Positions 9,807 through 19,241 of a DNA stretch of 64,000 bases are shown here, one piece after another. This stretch comes from Nocardioides szechwanensis (GTDB taxonomy: Bacteria; Actinomycetota; Actinomycetes; Propionibacteriales; Nocardioidaceae): contig NZ_FNIC01000001.1 in NCBI RefSeq assembly GCF_900103935.1, forward strand, positions 986,804 through 1,050,803, read 5' to 3'. The notes beneath the pieces are model-generated. The model saw nothing but the letters and a program-made list of their open reading frames with translations. It was not told where the DNA came from and made no database searches. Position 1 is the stretch's first letter. Each line of letters opens with the position of its first letter. The position numbers and the translations under genes are program-made.

Positions 9807-11258
9807 GTGGACCTGGACACCCTGGACATCGCCCGGTGGCAGTTCGCCATCACGACCGTCTACCACTTCCTCTTCGTTCCCATCACCATCGGGCTCTCGG
9901 CGATCATCGCGGGCTACGAGACGGCTTGGGTACGCACCCGCAACCCACGCTGGCTGCGGCTCACGAAGTTCTTCGGCAAGCTGTTCCTGATCAACTTCGC
10001 GATCGGGGTCGTGACCGGCATCGTGCAGGAGTTCCAGTTCGGCATGAACTGGAGCGACTACTCGCGCTTCGTGGGAGACGTCTTCGGCGCCCCGCTGGCG
10101 ATCGAGGGGCTGCTGGCGTTCTTCTTGGAGTCGACGTTCCTGGGGCTGTGGATCTTCGGCTGGGACCGGCTGCCGGCCAAGCTGCACGCCGCCTGCATCT
10201 GGCTGGTGCACATCGGCACCCTCTTCTCGGCCTACTTCATCCTGGCCGCCAACTCGTTCATGCAGAACCCGGTCGGCTTCATCTACAACCCCGACACCGG
10301 CCGTGCCGAGATGAACGACTTCGCCGCGGTGATGTTCAACAAGGTCCAGCTGGTGACGTTCCCGCACACGGTCTTCGCCGCCTACATGACCGGCGCGGCC
10401 TTCGTGGTGGGTGTGGCGTTCTGGCAGCTGCGTAGGGCCCGCGATGACGAGGACCGCGGGATGTACCGCTCCGCCGTCCGCTCCTCCGCGTGGATCGTGC
10501 TCGTCGCCGGTCTGGCCGTGACTGTCTCCGGCGACTTCCAGGGCAAGGTGATGACCGAGGTCCAGCCGATGAAGATGGCGGCCGCCGAGGCGCTCTACGA
10601 CACCGAGCAACCGGCGCCCTTCTCGCTGTTCGAGGTGGGCTCGCTGGACGGCAAGACCGAGAAGTTCTCGATCGAGGTCCCCAAGCTGCTGTCCTTCCTG
10701 GCGACCGGCACGTTCGACGGCGAGGTCGTCGGCATCAACGACCTGCGCGAGCAGTACCTGGAGGAGTACGGCTCCGACCCGGGCGCCGAGTACTACTCGG
10801 AGGGTGACTACACGCCGTACATCCCACTCACCTACTGGAGCTTCCGGCTGATGATGGGCCTCGGCCTCCTGGGCGCCGCGGTCGCCGGCTGGATCCTGTG
10901 GGCCACGAGGGCCGGCCGCACGCCCGGCGGGAAGTGGCTGCTGCGTGCGGCGGTCGCGCTCCCACTGATGCCGCTGTTCGCCAACTCGTTCGGCTGGATC
11001 TTCACCGAGATGGGCCGCCAACCCTGGGCCGTCTTCGGGCTCATGACGACCGCGCGCTCCGTCTCACCGAGCGTCTCGCCCGGCGAGGCCCTCACTTCGT
11101 TGGTCGTCCTGACGCTGCTGTACGGCGTCCTGGCGGTGGTCGAGATCAAGCTCCTGCTGGCCTACGCCGCCCGCGGCGCGGAGAAGATCGACGACGACGA
11201 CCTGCCCCCGGAGCGCCCCGACAGCGACTCCGACCGCCCCCTCGCCTTCGCCTACTGA
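9807..11258 (+). CDS. cydA: Cytochrome bd oxidase subunit I
   Basis: A 483-residue membrane protein that oxidises menaquinol and reduces oxygen to water with high affinity. It spans the membrane about nine times. The N-terminal haem-ligand His is H20 in the FAITTVYHFLFVP segment. The Q-loop region and the conserved GRQPW motif (in EMGRQPWAVFG) are present. The length and short Q-loop match actinobacterial CydA. The GTG start is supported by AGGAG at 9796-9800. cydB and cydDC follow with 15-bp and 7-bp gaps, so the complete bd-oxidase operon is here. The strong DevR-type palindrome upstream implies induction under hypoxia. Confidence 0.95.
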   Translation: MDLDTLDIARWQFAITTVYHFLFVPITIGLSAIIAGYETAWVRTRNPRWLRLTKFFGKLFLINFAIGVVTGIVQEFQFGMNWSDYSRFVGDVFGAPLAIEGLLAFFLESTFLGLWIFGWDRLPAKLHAACIWLVHIGTLFSAYFILAANSFMQNPVGFIYNPDTGRAEMNDFAAVMFNKVQLVTFPHTVFAAYMTGAAFVVGVAFWQLRRARDDEDRGMYRSAVRSSAWIVLVAGLAVTVSGDFQGKVMTEVQPMKMAAAEALYDTEQPAPFSLFEVGSLDGKTEKFSIEVPKLLSFLATGTFDGEVVGINDLREQYLEEYGSDPGAEYYSEGDYTPYIPLTYWSFRLMMGLGLLGAAVAGWILWATRAGRTPGGKWLLRAAVALPLMPLFANSFGWIFTEMGRQPWAVFGLMTTARSVSPSVSPGEALTSLVVLTLLYGVLAVVEIKLLLAYAARGAEKIDDDDLPPERPDSDSDRPLAFAY

Positions 11259-11273
11259 GACCCGGAGACAGTC

Positions 11274-12293
11274 ATGGAGCTCACCACCGTCTGGTTCATC
11301 CTGATCGCCGTCCTGTGGGTCGGGTACTTCGTCCTCGAAGGCTTCGACTTCGGCGTCGGCATGCTGCTGCCCGTGATCGGCCGCGAGGAGAACGAGCGTC
11401 GCGTCCTGATCAACACCATCGGTCCCGTGTGGGACGGCAACGAGGTGTGGGTCCTCGTCGCCGGCGGTGCGACGTTCGCGGCGTTCCCCGAGTGGTACGC
11501 CACGTTGTTCAGCGGGTTCTACCTCCCGCTGCTGCTGATCCTGGTCGCCCTGATCGTGCGCGGGCTCGCCTTCGAGTACCGCGCCAAGCGCGACGAGGCC
11601 CAGTGGCGTGCCCGCTGGGACCTGGCGATCGTGATCGGCTCCGCGGTGCCGGCACTGCTGTGGGGCGTGGCGTTCGCCAACATCCTGCGCGGGGTGCCGA
11701 TCGACGCCGACATGGAGTACGCCGGCGGCTTCTTCAACCTGCTCAACCCCTACGCCCTGCTCGGCGGGCTGACCACGCTGCTGCTGTTCCTGACCCACGG
11801 CGCCGTGTTCATCTCGCTGAAGACCGACGGCCGGGTCCGCGAGCACGCCCGGGAGCTGGCCCTCAAGATCGGTGTCGCCGCAGCGGCAGTCACCGTGGTC
11901 TTCCTCGGGTGGACGCAGATCGACACGGGCACGGTGGGCTCCGCGGTGGCGTTCGCCGTGGCCGCCGTCGCCCTGGTCGGCGGGCTGCTCGCCGTGCTCG
12001 CCGGCCGGGAGGGCTGGGCCTTCATCGGCACGTTCGTGGCGATCGGGCTGGGGGTGGCCGGCCTGTTCCTCGCGCTGTTCCCCGACGTGATGCCCACGAC
12101 CCTGGCCGACGGCACCGGCCTCACCACGGCCAACGCAGCCGCGACCGACTACACGCTCAAGATCATGACCGTCGTCGCGGTCATCTTCACGCCGGTCGTG
12201 CTGGCCTACCAGGCCTGGACCTACTGGGTCTTCCGGCGCCGGATCTCCGTCGACCACATCCCGGCACCGCTGCCCACGCCCACGCGTCGGTGA
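11274..12293 (+). CDS. cydB: Cytochrome bd oxidase subunit II
   Basis: A 339-residue integral membrane protein. It begins with the CydB signature (VWFILIAVLWVGYFVLEGFD and FGVGMLLP), followed by GPVWDGNEVW. About eight hydrophobic helices follow. CydB stabilises the haems in CydA and completes the oxidase. The gene starts 15 bp after cydA and ends 7 bp before cydDC, so translation is probably coupled across the operon. Confidence 0.95.
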   Translation: MELTTVWFILIAVLWVGYFVLEGFDFGVGMLLPVIGREENERRVLINTIGPVWDGNEVWVLVAGGATFAAFPEWYATLFSGFYLPLLLILVALIVRGLAFEYRAKRDEAQWRARWDLAIVIGSAVPALLWGVAFANILRGVPIDADMEYAGGFFNLLNPYALLGGLTTLLLFLTHGAVFISLKTDGRVREHARELALKIGVAAAAVTVVFLGWTQIDTGTVGSAVAFAVAAVALVGGLLAVLAGREGWAFIGTFVAIGLGVAGLFLALFPDVMPTTLADGTGLTTANAAATDYTLKIMTVVAVIFTPVVLAYQAWTYWVFRRRISVDHIPAPLPTPTRR

Positions 12294-12300
12294 GCCGCGG

Positions 12301-15300
12301 ATGAGACCGACGGACCCACGACTCCGACCCCACCTGGCCCCGGCGCGCCTCCCGCTCGCCGGGGTCATGGTGGCCGGGGTCGCCGGTGCCGTCCTGGTCG
12401 TCGCACAAGCGTGGTTCGTCACGGGCCTGGTCGTCGCCACGGTCCGTGACGAGCCGCTCGGTCGCTGGGCGGTGGGCGTGGTGCTCGTCTTCGCCGCCCG
12501 CGCCGGGATCTCCTGGGTCACCGACGTGCTGGCGGCCCGGGCCGCCGCCCTGGTCGGCAACCACCTGCGCCGCACCGTGGTCGGGGCGGTCCTGCGCCGC
12601 CCCCTCGCCGGCCCGGCCGTCTCCAGCGGAGAGCTGTCGGTGCTGGCCACGCGCGGCGTGGCCGCCGCCGAGCCCTACCTCACCCGCTACCTGCCGGCGG
12701 CCGTGCTCGCGGGGATCCTGCCGCTCCTCACGCTCGCCGTGATCGCCACCCAGGACCTGTGGAGCGCCGTGATCGTCGCGTGCACGCTCCCCCTGATCCC
12801 CGTCTTCGGTGCCCTGGTCGGCCTCGCCACCCGCGACCGCGCCCAGGAGCAGTGGGCGGCGATGGCCGCCCTGTCCGGGCACTTCCTCGACGTGGTCAGG
12901 GGCCTGCCCACCCTGGTCGCCCACCGGCGCGCCCGCGCCCAGTCGCGCCGGATCGCCGAGGTCACCGACCGCTACCGACGCGCCTCCCAGGCCACGCTGC
13001 GCCTGGCGTTCGCCTCCTCGGCCGTGCTCGAGCTCGTCGCCACGCTCAGCGTGGCCCTGGTCGCGGTGGTGATCGGCGTCCGGCTCGCCGAGGGCCACGT
13101 CGGCCTCACGACCGCCCTGTTCGTGCTGCTCCTCGCGCCCGAGGCCTACTGGCCGCTGCGCCGGGTGGGGGCCGAGTTCCACGCCGCCGCCGAGGGGGTC
13201 GCGACCTTCGAGGCGGTGCAGGAGCTCCTCGATGCCGCGCCGTACGACGACCAGGCCGCGCCACCGTTCGGGGCCGGCGACCTCGTGGTCGCCGACCTGA
13301 CCGTGACCTACCCGGGGCGCCTCGCCCCGGCGGTGGAGCACCTCACCGCCGTCGTTCCGGCGCGCGGCGTCACGGTCGTCACCGGACCGTCCGGCTGCGG
13401 GAAGTCCACGCTGCTCTCGGCCGTCGCCGGCCTGCTCCCGGCCACCGACGGCTCGGTCACCGTCGACGGGCGCCCGTGCTCGGGGGCCGCGTGGCAGTCG
13501 CAGGTGGCCTGGCTCCCCCAGCGGCCCGTCTTCCTCGCCGCGAGCGTCGCGGACAACCTGCGGCTGGCGCGCCCCGACGCCACCGACGACGAGCTGTGGG
13601 CGGCCCTCGACCAGGTGGCCCTGGCCGAGCGGGTCCGCCACCTGCCCGGCGGGCTCCTCGCCGGCGTCACCGAGGACGGCACCGCGCTGTCCGCCGGCGA
13701 GCGGGCCCGCCTGGCCCTGGCCCGCGTGGTGCTGTCCCGCCGCCCGTGGACCCTGCTCGACGAGCCGACCGCCCACCTCGACGAGCTCACCGAACGGATC
13801 ATCGCCGACACCATCGTCGAGCTCGGGCGCACCGGCGCCGTCGTGGTCGTCGCCCACCGGCCCGCTCTCGTCGCGCTCGCCGACCACGTGCTCGCGCTCA
13901 CCGCCGCCGCGCGGCCCGTCGTACCTCTGGCCGTCGGTGCGGGTGTGGCCGCGCCGGCGCCGGGACGTCTCGAGCTGCCGTCGGAGGCCGAGCCCGGCGA
14001 CCCTCCTCCGTCCCTGTGGTCGAGCATCGTGCTCGGCTCGCTGGCCTCGAGCTCCGGCGTCGCCCTCACCGCCACCGCGGGTTGGCTGATCGTCCAGGCC
14101 TCCACCCGGCCGCCGGTGCTGACCCTGATGGTGGCCATCGTGGGCGTCCGGCTCTTCGGCCTGGCCCGGCCGGTGCTGCGCTACGCCGAGCGGCTGCGAT
14201 CACACGACATGGCCCTGCGGATGCTCGCCGAGCGGCGGGTGCAGGTCTACGACGCCGTCGTCCCGCTCACTCCGGGCCGGCTCGGTCGACGCCGCGGCGA
14301 CGTGCTCGCCTCGATCGTCGACGACGTCGACAGCGTGGTCGACCGCGAGCTGCGGGTGCGGCTCCCCGTGCTCGGCTACCTCGGGGTGGTCGCGGTCTCG
14401 ACCGCCGTCGCGACGCTGCTGCTGCCCTGGGCCGGCCTGGTCGTCGCCGGCATCGCCCTGGTCGGCACCGGCACCGGCTTCCTGCTCGCGCGCCTCGGGG
14501 CGGGACGGCGCGAGCGGGTCGGGGTGTCCCTGCGGGCGGAGCTCTCCGCCGCGGTCGTCGAGGTCACGCAGGTGGCTCCCGAGCTCGTGATGTGGCAGGC
14601 CGAGGAGGCCGCCGGCCGCCGGGTCGCCGCCGTCGGCAGGCGGCTCACCGGTGCCGGGGTGCGCGCCAGCCGCTGGCTGGGTGCCGCGCGCGGCGTCGTA
14701 CTCCTGTCCTCGGGGGTCGGAGTGGCGACCATGGCGTGGCTGGTCTCGCCCGGGGTCAGCGACGGCCGTCTCTCGGCCCCCATGGCCGCGCTCCTGGTGC
14801 TGGTCCCGCTCGCGCTGGCCGAGGCCGCCACGGTCGTGGTCGACGGTGGCGCCCTGTCCGCGCGCACCGACGCGGCCGCCGCCCGGCTGCACCGTCTCGA
14901 GCGCCAGTCCCCCGCTGTGCGCGACATCGTCGGCCGCCCGCTGCCCGCGTCGTCGGCCATGGGCCTGGACGAGGTGTCCGCGGGGTGGGAGCGCGACCGT
15001 CCCTGCCTCGACGGGCTCTCCTTCGAGCTCGGGCTCGGCGCGCGGGTCGCGGTCGTCGGCCGGTCCGGCTCCGGCAAGAGCACCCTCGCCGCGCTGATGC
15101 TGCGGTTCCTCGACCCCCTCACCGGAACAGTCACCATGGGCGGCACCCGGCTCGACAACCTCGCGCTGGACGACGTACGGCGTCGGGTCGGCCTGGTCGA
15201 CGACGACCCCCATGTCTTCGCATCGACGCTGGTCGAGAACGTCCGGCTGGCGCGGCCGTCCGCCACCGACGACGACGTCGAGGTCGCGCTCCGACGGGCG

Positions 15301-15621
15301 CGGCTCGGCCCCTGGCTCGACTCGCTGCCCGAGGGGCTGCACACGTGGCTCGGTGACGGTCACGCGCAGGTCTCGGGCGGCGAGCGCGCGCGGCTGGCGA
15401 TCGCGCGGTCGGTCCTGGCCGACCAGCCGGTGCTGGTGCTTGACGAGCCGACGGCCCACCTCGACCACGCCACCGCCGTCGAGCTCGCCCACGAGATCCT
15501 CGACGCGCCCGGCGGCCGCAGCGTCCTGTGGATCACCCACGAGCCGGTCGGGCTCGACCTCGTCGACCGCACGATCGACCTCGACGGGACGTCCCCCGCC
15601 TCCTCGCGGGTCCGCCGCTAG
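12301..15621 (+). CDS. cydDC: Fused CydDC thiol/haem ABC exporter
   Basis: A 1106-residue protein containing two complete ABC half-transporters: membrane domain 1, ATPase 1, membrane domain 2, ATPase 2. Walker A of ATPase 1 is GPSGCGKSTLL (about residue 361), with signature LSAGERARLALAR and Walker B TLLDEPT. Walker A of ATPase 2 is GRSGSGKSTLA (about residue 919), with signature VSGGERARLAIAR and LVLDEPT. CydD and CydC are separate genes in many bacteria and fused in some actinobacteria such as Streptomyces. The transporter is required for cytochrome bd assembly, and this position right after cydB fits that role. Confidence 0.92.
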   Translation: MRPTDPRLRPHLAPARLPLAGVMVAGVAGAVLVVAQAWFVTGLVVATVRDEPLGRWAVGVVLVFAARAGISWVTDVLAARAAALVGNHLRRTVVGAVLRRPLAGPAVSSGELSVLATRGVAAAEPYLTRYLPAAVLAGILPLLTLAVIATQDLWSAVIVACTLPLIPVFGALVGLATRDRAQEQWAAMAALSGHFLDVVRGLPTLVAHRRARAQSRRIAEVTDRYRRASQATLRLAFASSAVLELVATLSVALVAVVIGVRLAEGHVGLTTALFVLLLAPEAYWPLRRVGAEFHAAAEGVATFEAVQELLDAAPYDDQAAPPFGAGDLVVADLTVTYPGRLAPAVEHLTAVVPARGVTVVTGPSGCGKSTLLSAVAGLLPATDGSVTVDGRPCSGAAWQSQVAWLPQRPVFLAASVADNLRLARPDATDDELWAALDQVALAERVRHLPGGLLAGVTEDGTALSAGERARLALARVVLSRRPWTLLDEPTAHLDELTERIIADTIVELGRTGAVVVVAHRPALVALADHVLALTAAARPVVPLAVGAGVAAPAPGRLELPSEAEPGDPPPSLWSSIVLGSLASSSGVALTATAGWLIVQASTRPPVLTLMVAIVGVRLFGLARPVLRYAERLRSHDMALRMLAERRVQVYDAVVPLTPGRLGRRRGDVLASIVDDVDSVVDRELRVRLPVLGYLGVVAVSTAVATLLLPWAGLVVAGIALVGTGTGFLLARLGAGRRERVGVSLRAELSAAVVEVTQVAPELVMWQAEEAAGRRVAAVGRRLTGAGVRASRWLGAARGVVLLSSGVGVATMAWLVSPGVSDGRLSAPMAALLVLVPLALAEAATVVVDGGALSARTDAAAARLHRLERQSPAVRDIVGRPLPASSAMGLDEVSAGWERDRPCLDGLSFELGLGARVAVVGRSGSGKSTLAALMLRFLDPLTGTVTMGGTRLDNLALDDVRRRVGLVDDDPHVFASTLVENVRLARPSATDDDVEVALRRARLGPWLDSLPEGLHTWLGDGHAQVSGGERARLAIARSVLADQPVLVLDEPTAHLDHATAVELAHEILDAPGGRSVLWITHEPVGLDLVDRTIDLDGTSPASSRVRR

Positions 15622-15643
15622 ACCGCGGCGCCCTGGGCCGAAG

Positions 15644-15657
15644 GGGTCCTAGGTCCC
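15644..15657. promoter_or_regulatory. DevR/DosR-type box upstream of usp
   Basis: GGGTCCTAGGTCCC, one base from the GGGAC-N4-GTCCC form, lies 57 bp upstream of the universal stress protein start and just after the cydDC stop. A second near-palindrome (GGGTCCTCGGCCC, 13 bp) lies at about 15665 but has the wrong spacing. Confidence 0.65.
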
Positions 15658-15714
15658 TCGGGGCCGGGTCCTCGGCCCGTTCTGTGGACGGGCCCGACGA
15701 GACAGGCTCGATGC

Positions 15715-16659
15715 ATGGACACCACCAACGCGCACCCCGCGGGCGCCGTCGTCGTCGGCATCGACGGTTCCGACCACTCCGAACGCGCCGTCGACTGGGC
15801 AGCCGTGCAGGCCCACCAGGAGGGACGGCCGCTGGTGCTGGCACACGGAACCGGAACCCTCGGCCGCGGTCCCACGGCCGGGACCGCCTACCTCCTCGAG
15901 GCCGACCCGCACGCCGGTCGGGTGCTCCACGAGCTCAGCGTCGCCGGCCACGAGCTGGTCGAGCAGGCCGCCGCCCGGGTCACCGAACGGTTCCCCGAGC
16001 TGAGCGTCCACAGCGTCGTCCGTACCGCGCACCCCCGCCAGGTCCTCCTCGAGCTGTCGCGCGACGCGGCACTGCTGGTCGTGGGCTCGCGCGGTCACGG
16101 GCCCCTGCGCAGCGTCCTGCTGGGCTCGGTGAGTGTCGGGCTGGCGCGTGAGGCGTCCTGTCCCGTCGTGGTGATCCGGCCCCACAACCAGGGCCTGGTC
16201 CGCCAGGGCGTCCTCGTCGGCGTCGACGGCACTGCCGACTCGACCCCGGTCCTGGAGTTCGCCTACCGGTACGCCTCCACGCACGACCTGCCCCTGACCG
16301 TGCTCTACAGCGTCTGGGACCTGATCGCGACCACGGGCGACAGCCTGGGCGACGAGGGCACCGACCCCGGCGTCGACGACGCACGGATCCGGCTGGCCGA
16401 GTCTGTCAGCGGGTTCGGCGAGCGCTACCCCGATGTCCACGTCCGCCAGACCGTCACCCGGGGCCTGCCCACCGCGGCCCTGACCACGGCCGCCGAGCGG
16501 ATGGACCTCGTCGTCGTCGGCCGGCACCACCGCAGCGGGCTCGGCAACGTGCTCCTCGGCTCGGTCGCGGCCAACGTGGTCGAGCACGCGAGCTGTGTCG
16601 TCGCCGTCGTCCCCGTCGAGACCGTTTTCGCTCGCACCAACGGGTCAGCCGTCGGCTGA
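15715..16659 (+). CDS. Tandem-domain universal stress protein
   Basis: A 314-residue protein with two UspA domains (about 8-155 and 162-305). Each ends in an ATP-binding signature: GSRGHGPLRSVLLGSVS in the first and GRHHRSGLGNVLLGSVA in the second. That is the G-2X-G-9X-G(S/T) pattern of ATP-binding Usps. Tandem Usps of this kind are prominent DosR-regulon members in mycobacteria and are linked to growth arrest under hypoxia. A DevR-type box lies upstream and two strong hairpins follow downstream. Confidence 0.9.
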   Translation: MDTTNAHPAGAVVVGIDGSDHSERAVDWAAVQAHQEGRPLVLAHGTGTLGRGPTAGTAYLLEADPHAGRVLHELSVAGHELVEQAAARVTERFPELSVHSVVRTAHPRQVLLELSRDAALLVVGSRGHGPLRSVLLGSVSVGLAREASCPVVVIRPHNQGLVRQGVLVGVDGTADSTPVLEFAYRYASTHDLPLTVLYSVWDLIATTGDSLGDEGTDPGVDDARIRLAESVSGFGERYPDVHVRQTVTRGLPTAALTTAAERMDLVVVGRHHRSGLGNVLLGSVAANVVEHASCVVAVVPVETVFARTNGSAVG

Positions 16660-16694
16660 CTCCTCGTGTTCTTGGTGCGCCGACTGCACCGACA

Positions 16695-16739
16695 CCACCG
16701 ACCCGCCTCCCTCGTCCCCCGGGAGTGGCGGGTCGGTGG
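16695..16739. terminator. Strong hairpin after usp
   Basis: CCACCGACCCGCC at 16695-16707 pairs perfectly over 13 bp with GGCGGGTCGGTGG at 16727-16739 around a 19-base loop, 35 bp downstream of the usp stop. This is the likely usp terminator. Confidence 0.75.
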
Positions 16740-16756
16740 CGTTCCGGGGGACCGCC

Positions 16757-16811
16757 GTTTGGTCACAAACAACAGCTTTTCGGCCCCGGGGCCTGCGGTT
16801 TGTGACCAAAC
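16757..16811. repeat. Inverted repeat enclosing a second palindrome
   Basis: GTTTGGTCACAAAC at 16757-16770 is a perfect inverted match to GTTTGTGACCAAAC at 16798-16811. The intervening 27 bases contain the self-complementary GGCCCCGGGGCC. Each arm is also partly dyad-symmetric (GTTTG.. ..CAAAC). It lies between usp and the convergent DinB gene, so it could terminate transcription from the right or serve as a protein-binding site. Confidence 0.7.
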
Positions 16812-16862
16812 CGCAGGTGCGCTGCGCCTCCGGCGTCGCGGGTTCAGCGCGATCCGGCCGGG

Positions 16863-17351
16863 TCAGCGGGAGGCAAGCACCTGCTCGCGCAGGATGTCGG
16901 CGTGCCCGCAGTGCTGGGCGATCTCGCGCAGCATGTGCAGGTAGACCCACCGCAGGGGCAGCCGGCCACGACGGTTGCCGGTGACGACGCCGTCGATGTC
17001 CAGCGTCGCCGCGGCCGCGCGGGACGCGTCGCACGCCTCGGCGTACGACGCCCGGATCGACTCGATGGTGTCGTCCGGCGCCAGGGTGAAGGACTCGTCC
17101 ACGGTCGTGGGGATGCCGATCTCCGCGCGGGAGCGACCGGTGACGGCCTCGTCGAACCACACGCGCTCCACGAACGTCACGTGCTTGACCAGGCCCAGCA
17201 GGGTGGTCAGCGACGGCACCAGTTGGCGGCGGGACTCCTCCTCGGTCAGCCCCTCGAGGCTGTCGTACATCGCCTTGCGGTGCTGGTCCAGGAACTCCTC
17301 GAGCTGGTCGTGCAGCGCCCTGGCGGAGGTGGCGTCGTGGTCGTGGGTCAC
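16863..17351 (-). CDS. DinB-family (DUF664-like) protein
   Basis: A 162-residue four-helix-bundle protein. Typical DinB features are a helix ending LLGLVKHVTFVERVWF, with one metal-ligand His, and YLHMLREIAQHCGHADILRE near the C-terminus with two further His. Members act as mycothiol- or bacillithiol-dependent transferases or have unknown function. In an actinobacterium a mycothiol link is the family-based expectation. The gene is monocistronic, and its C-terminal end faces the usp terminator region. Confidence 0.85.
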   Translation of the reverse strand: MTHDHDATSARALHDQLEEFLDQHRKAMYDSLEGLTEEESRRQLVPSLTTLLGLVKHVTFVERVWFDEAVTGRSRAEIGIPTTVDESFTLAPDDTIESIRASYAEACDASRAAAATLDIDGVVTGNRRGRLPLRWVYLHMLREIAQHCGHADILREQVLASR

Positions 17352-17441
17352 ACGTTCAACCTACCGAGGGCGCGGCCGGCCGGGCCGGGAGGTTCCGGTC
17401 CTTTCGCTGTCGTTCTGGGGAGTTGCAACGGCCCGGAACGA

Positions 17442-17471
17442 CACGGATCTCAGCATCTGCTGAGATCCGTG
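17442..17471. terminator. Perfect 14-bp hairpin after treZ
   Basis: A perfect inverted repeat with 14-bp arms (core ACGGATCTCAGCA / TGCTGAGATCCGT) and a 2-base loop lies 4 bp beyond the treZ stop. It is the likely terminator of the trehalose operon. Confidence 0.8.
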
Positions 17472-17474
17472 GGA

Positions 17475-19241
17475 CTACCGAGGCGACTGGAGCAGCGCGC
17501 CACCATGCCCGGGCAGCGACAGCCGCCCACCGGAGAGAGCGGCGCCGGACTCGGTCATGAACAGCAGCTCACCGGGGCGTACGTCGAGCTCCACCGGGGA
17601 GTCGCCGAGGTTGACCGCGACGGTGACCGAGCCCCGCTCCATCACGAAGGTCCGGGCGGACTCGTCGACGCGGCACGACGTACGCAGGAACGACGGGTCC
17701 GTCAGCTCGGGCAGGGACCGGCGGAGCTCGGCGAGACGGCGGTAGACCGCGAGGATCCGGGCGTGCCGGCCCGAACCCAGCTCGGACCAGTCGAGCTTGG
17801 AGCGGCGGAACGTCTCGGGGTCCTGGGGGTCGGGGACGACCGCGGGGTCCCAGCCCATCCTCTCGAACTCCGCGATCCGGCCCTCGGCCGTCGCCCTGCC
17901 GAGCTCGGGCTCGGGGTGCGAGGTGAAGAACTGGAACGGCTCCGAGGCCGCCCACTCCTCGCCCTGGAAGAGCATCGGGGTGAAGGGCGAGGCCAGGGTC
18001 AGCAGCGCGGCGCAGGCGAGCTGGTCGTCGTCGAGGTGCTCGGTGATCCGGTCACCGGTCGCGCGGTTGCCGATCTGGTCGTGGTTCTGGCTACAGACGA
18101 CCAGGCGCCAGGTGGGCATGGCGGCGGTGTCGATCGGTACGCCGTGGTCGCGCTCGCGGAAGGACGAGAACGTGCCGTCGTGGAAGAAGCCGCGCTCCAT
18201 CACCTTGGCCAGCGCCGTGATCGGCTCGAAGTCGGCGTAGTAGCCCTCGGTCTCCCGGGTCAGCGCGACGTGCACGGCGTGGTGGAAGTCGTCGCTCCAC
18301 TGGGCGTCGAGGCCGTAGCCGCCGGCCTCACGCGGGGTGACCAGCCGCGGGTCGTTGAGGTCGGACTCCGCGATCAGGGTGAGCGGGCGCCGCTGGTGGG
18401 CGGAGTACGCCGCCACCTCGATCGCCATCTCCTCCAGCAGGTGCACCGGGGAGCCGTCCGACAGGGCGTGCACGGCGTCGAGCCGGAGCCCGTCGACGTG
18501 GTAGTCGTTCAGCCACAGCCGCACGTTGTCGAGGATGTAGCGGCGTACCTCCGCCGAGCCCTCCTCGTCGAGGTTGATGAGGTCGCCCCACGTGTTGGCG
18601 CCCGACTTGAGGTACGGCCCGAACAGCGGCAGGTAGTTGCCCGACGGCCCGAGGTGGTTGTGGACGACGTCCTGGATCACGCCGAGCCCGGCCGCGTGGC
18701 AGCCGTCGACGAAGCGCTGGTAACCCTCCGGACCGCCGTACTCCTCGGTGACCGCGGACCACAACACCCCGTCGTAGCCCCAGTTGTGGGTGCCGTTGAC
18801 GGCGTTGACCGGCATCACCTCGACGAAGTCGACGCCGATCGAGCGCAGGTGGTCGAGCCGCCCCAGCGCCGCGTCGAAGGTGCCCTCGGGCGTGAACGTC
18901 CCGACGTGGAGCTCGTAGATCACCGAGCCGGCGAGCTGCCGCCCGGTCCACCCCTCATCGGTCCAGGAGAACGACGCCGGGTCGTAGGTCCGCGAGCGTT
19001 CGTGCACCCCGTGGGGCTGGCGCAGCGAGCGCGGGTCGGGCCGCGGGGTCTCATCGTCGTCGAGCAGGAAGCCGTAGTCGACCTCGCCGTCCGGCACCGG
19101 GCCGGCGGGCGTCCACCAGCCATCCGCACCCCGGCTCATCGAGACCACCTGGTCGGCGACCGAGAGCCGCACCCGCGCCGGGCGCGGCGCCCACACGTCG
19201 AAGCGTCCCCCAGTCAGTCGCGGGGTCCTGGGCCGCGTCAT
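17475..19241 (-). CDS. treZ: Maltooligosyltrehalose trehalohydrolase
   Basis: A 588-residue GH13 enzyme that releases trehalose from the terminal maltooligosyltrehalose unit made by TreY. The N-terminal beta-sandwich ([18 protein letters not shown]) precedes the barrel. Catalytic segments are [11 protein letters not shown] (nucleophile Asp), LIAESDLND (acid/base Glu) and [13 protein letters not shown] (third carboxylate). The frame is open upstream, but the ATG at 19241 overlaps the treY stop by 4 bp (ATGA) and matches the family N-terminus. It is the last gene of treX-treY-treZ. Confidence 0.95.
   Translation of the reverse strand: MTRPRTPRLTGGRFDVWAPRPARVRLSVADQVVSMSRGADGWWTPAGPVPDGEVDYGFLLDDDETPRPDPRSLRQPHGVHERSRTYDPASFSWTDEGWTGRQLAGSVIYELHVGTFTPEGTFDAALGRLDHLRSIGVDFVEVMPVNAVNGTHNWGYDGVLWSAVTEEYGGPEGYQRFVDGCHAAGLGVIQDVVHNHLGPSGNYLPLFGPYLKSGANTWGDLINLDEEGSAEVRRYILDNVRLWLNDYHVDGLRLDAVHALSDGSPVHLLEEMAIEVAAYSAHQRRPLTLIAESDLNDPRLVTPREAGGYGLDAQWSDDFHHAVHVALTRETEGYYADFEPITALAKVMERGFFHDGTFSSFRERDHGVPIDTAAMPTWRLVVCSQNHDQIGNRATGDRITEHLDDDQLACAALLTLASPFTPMLFQGEEWAASEPFQFFTSHPEPELGRATAEGRIAEFERMGWDPAVVPDPQDPETFRRSKLDWSELGSGRHARILAVYRRLAELRRSLPELTDPSFLRTSCRVDESARTFVMERGSVTVAVNLGDSPVELDVRPGELLFMTESGAALSGGRLSLPGHGGALLQSPR

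Noticed and set aside
15664..15678. Second DevR box upstream of usp (GGGTCCTCGGCCC)
   Set aside because: It is 13 bp, not 14, so the half-site spacing is wrong; kept only as a remark.
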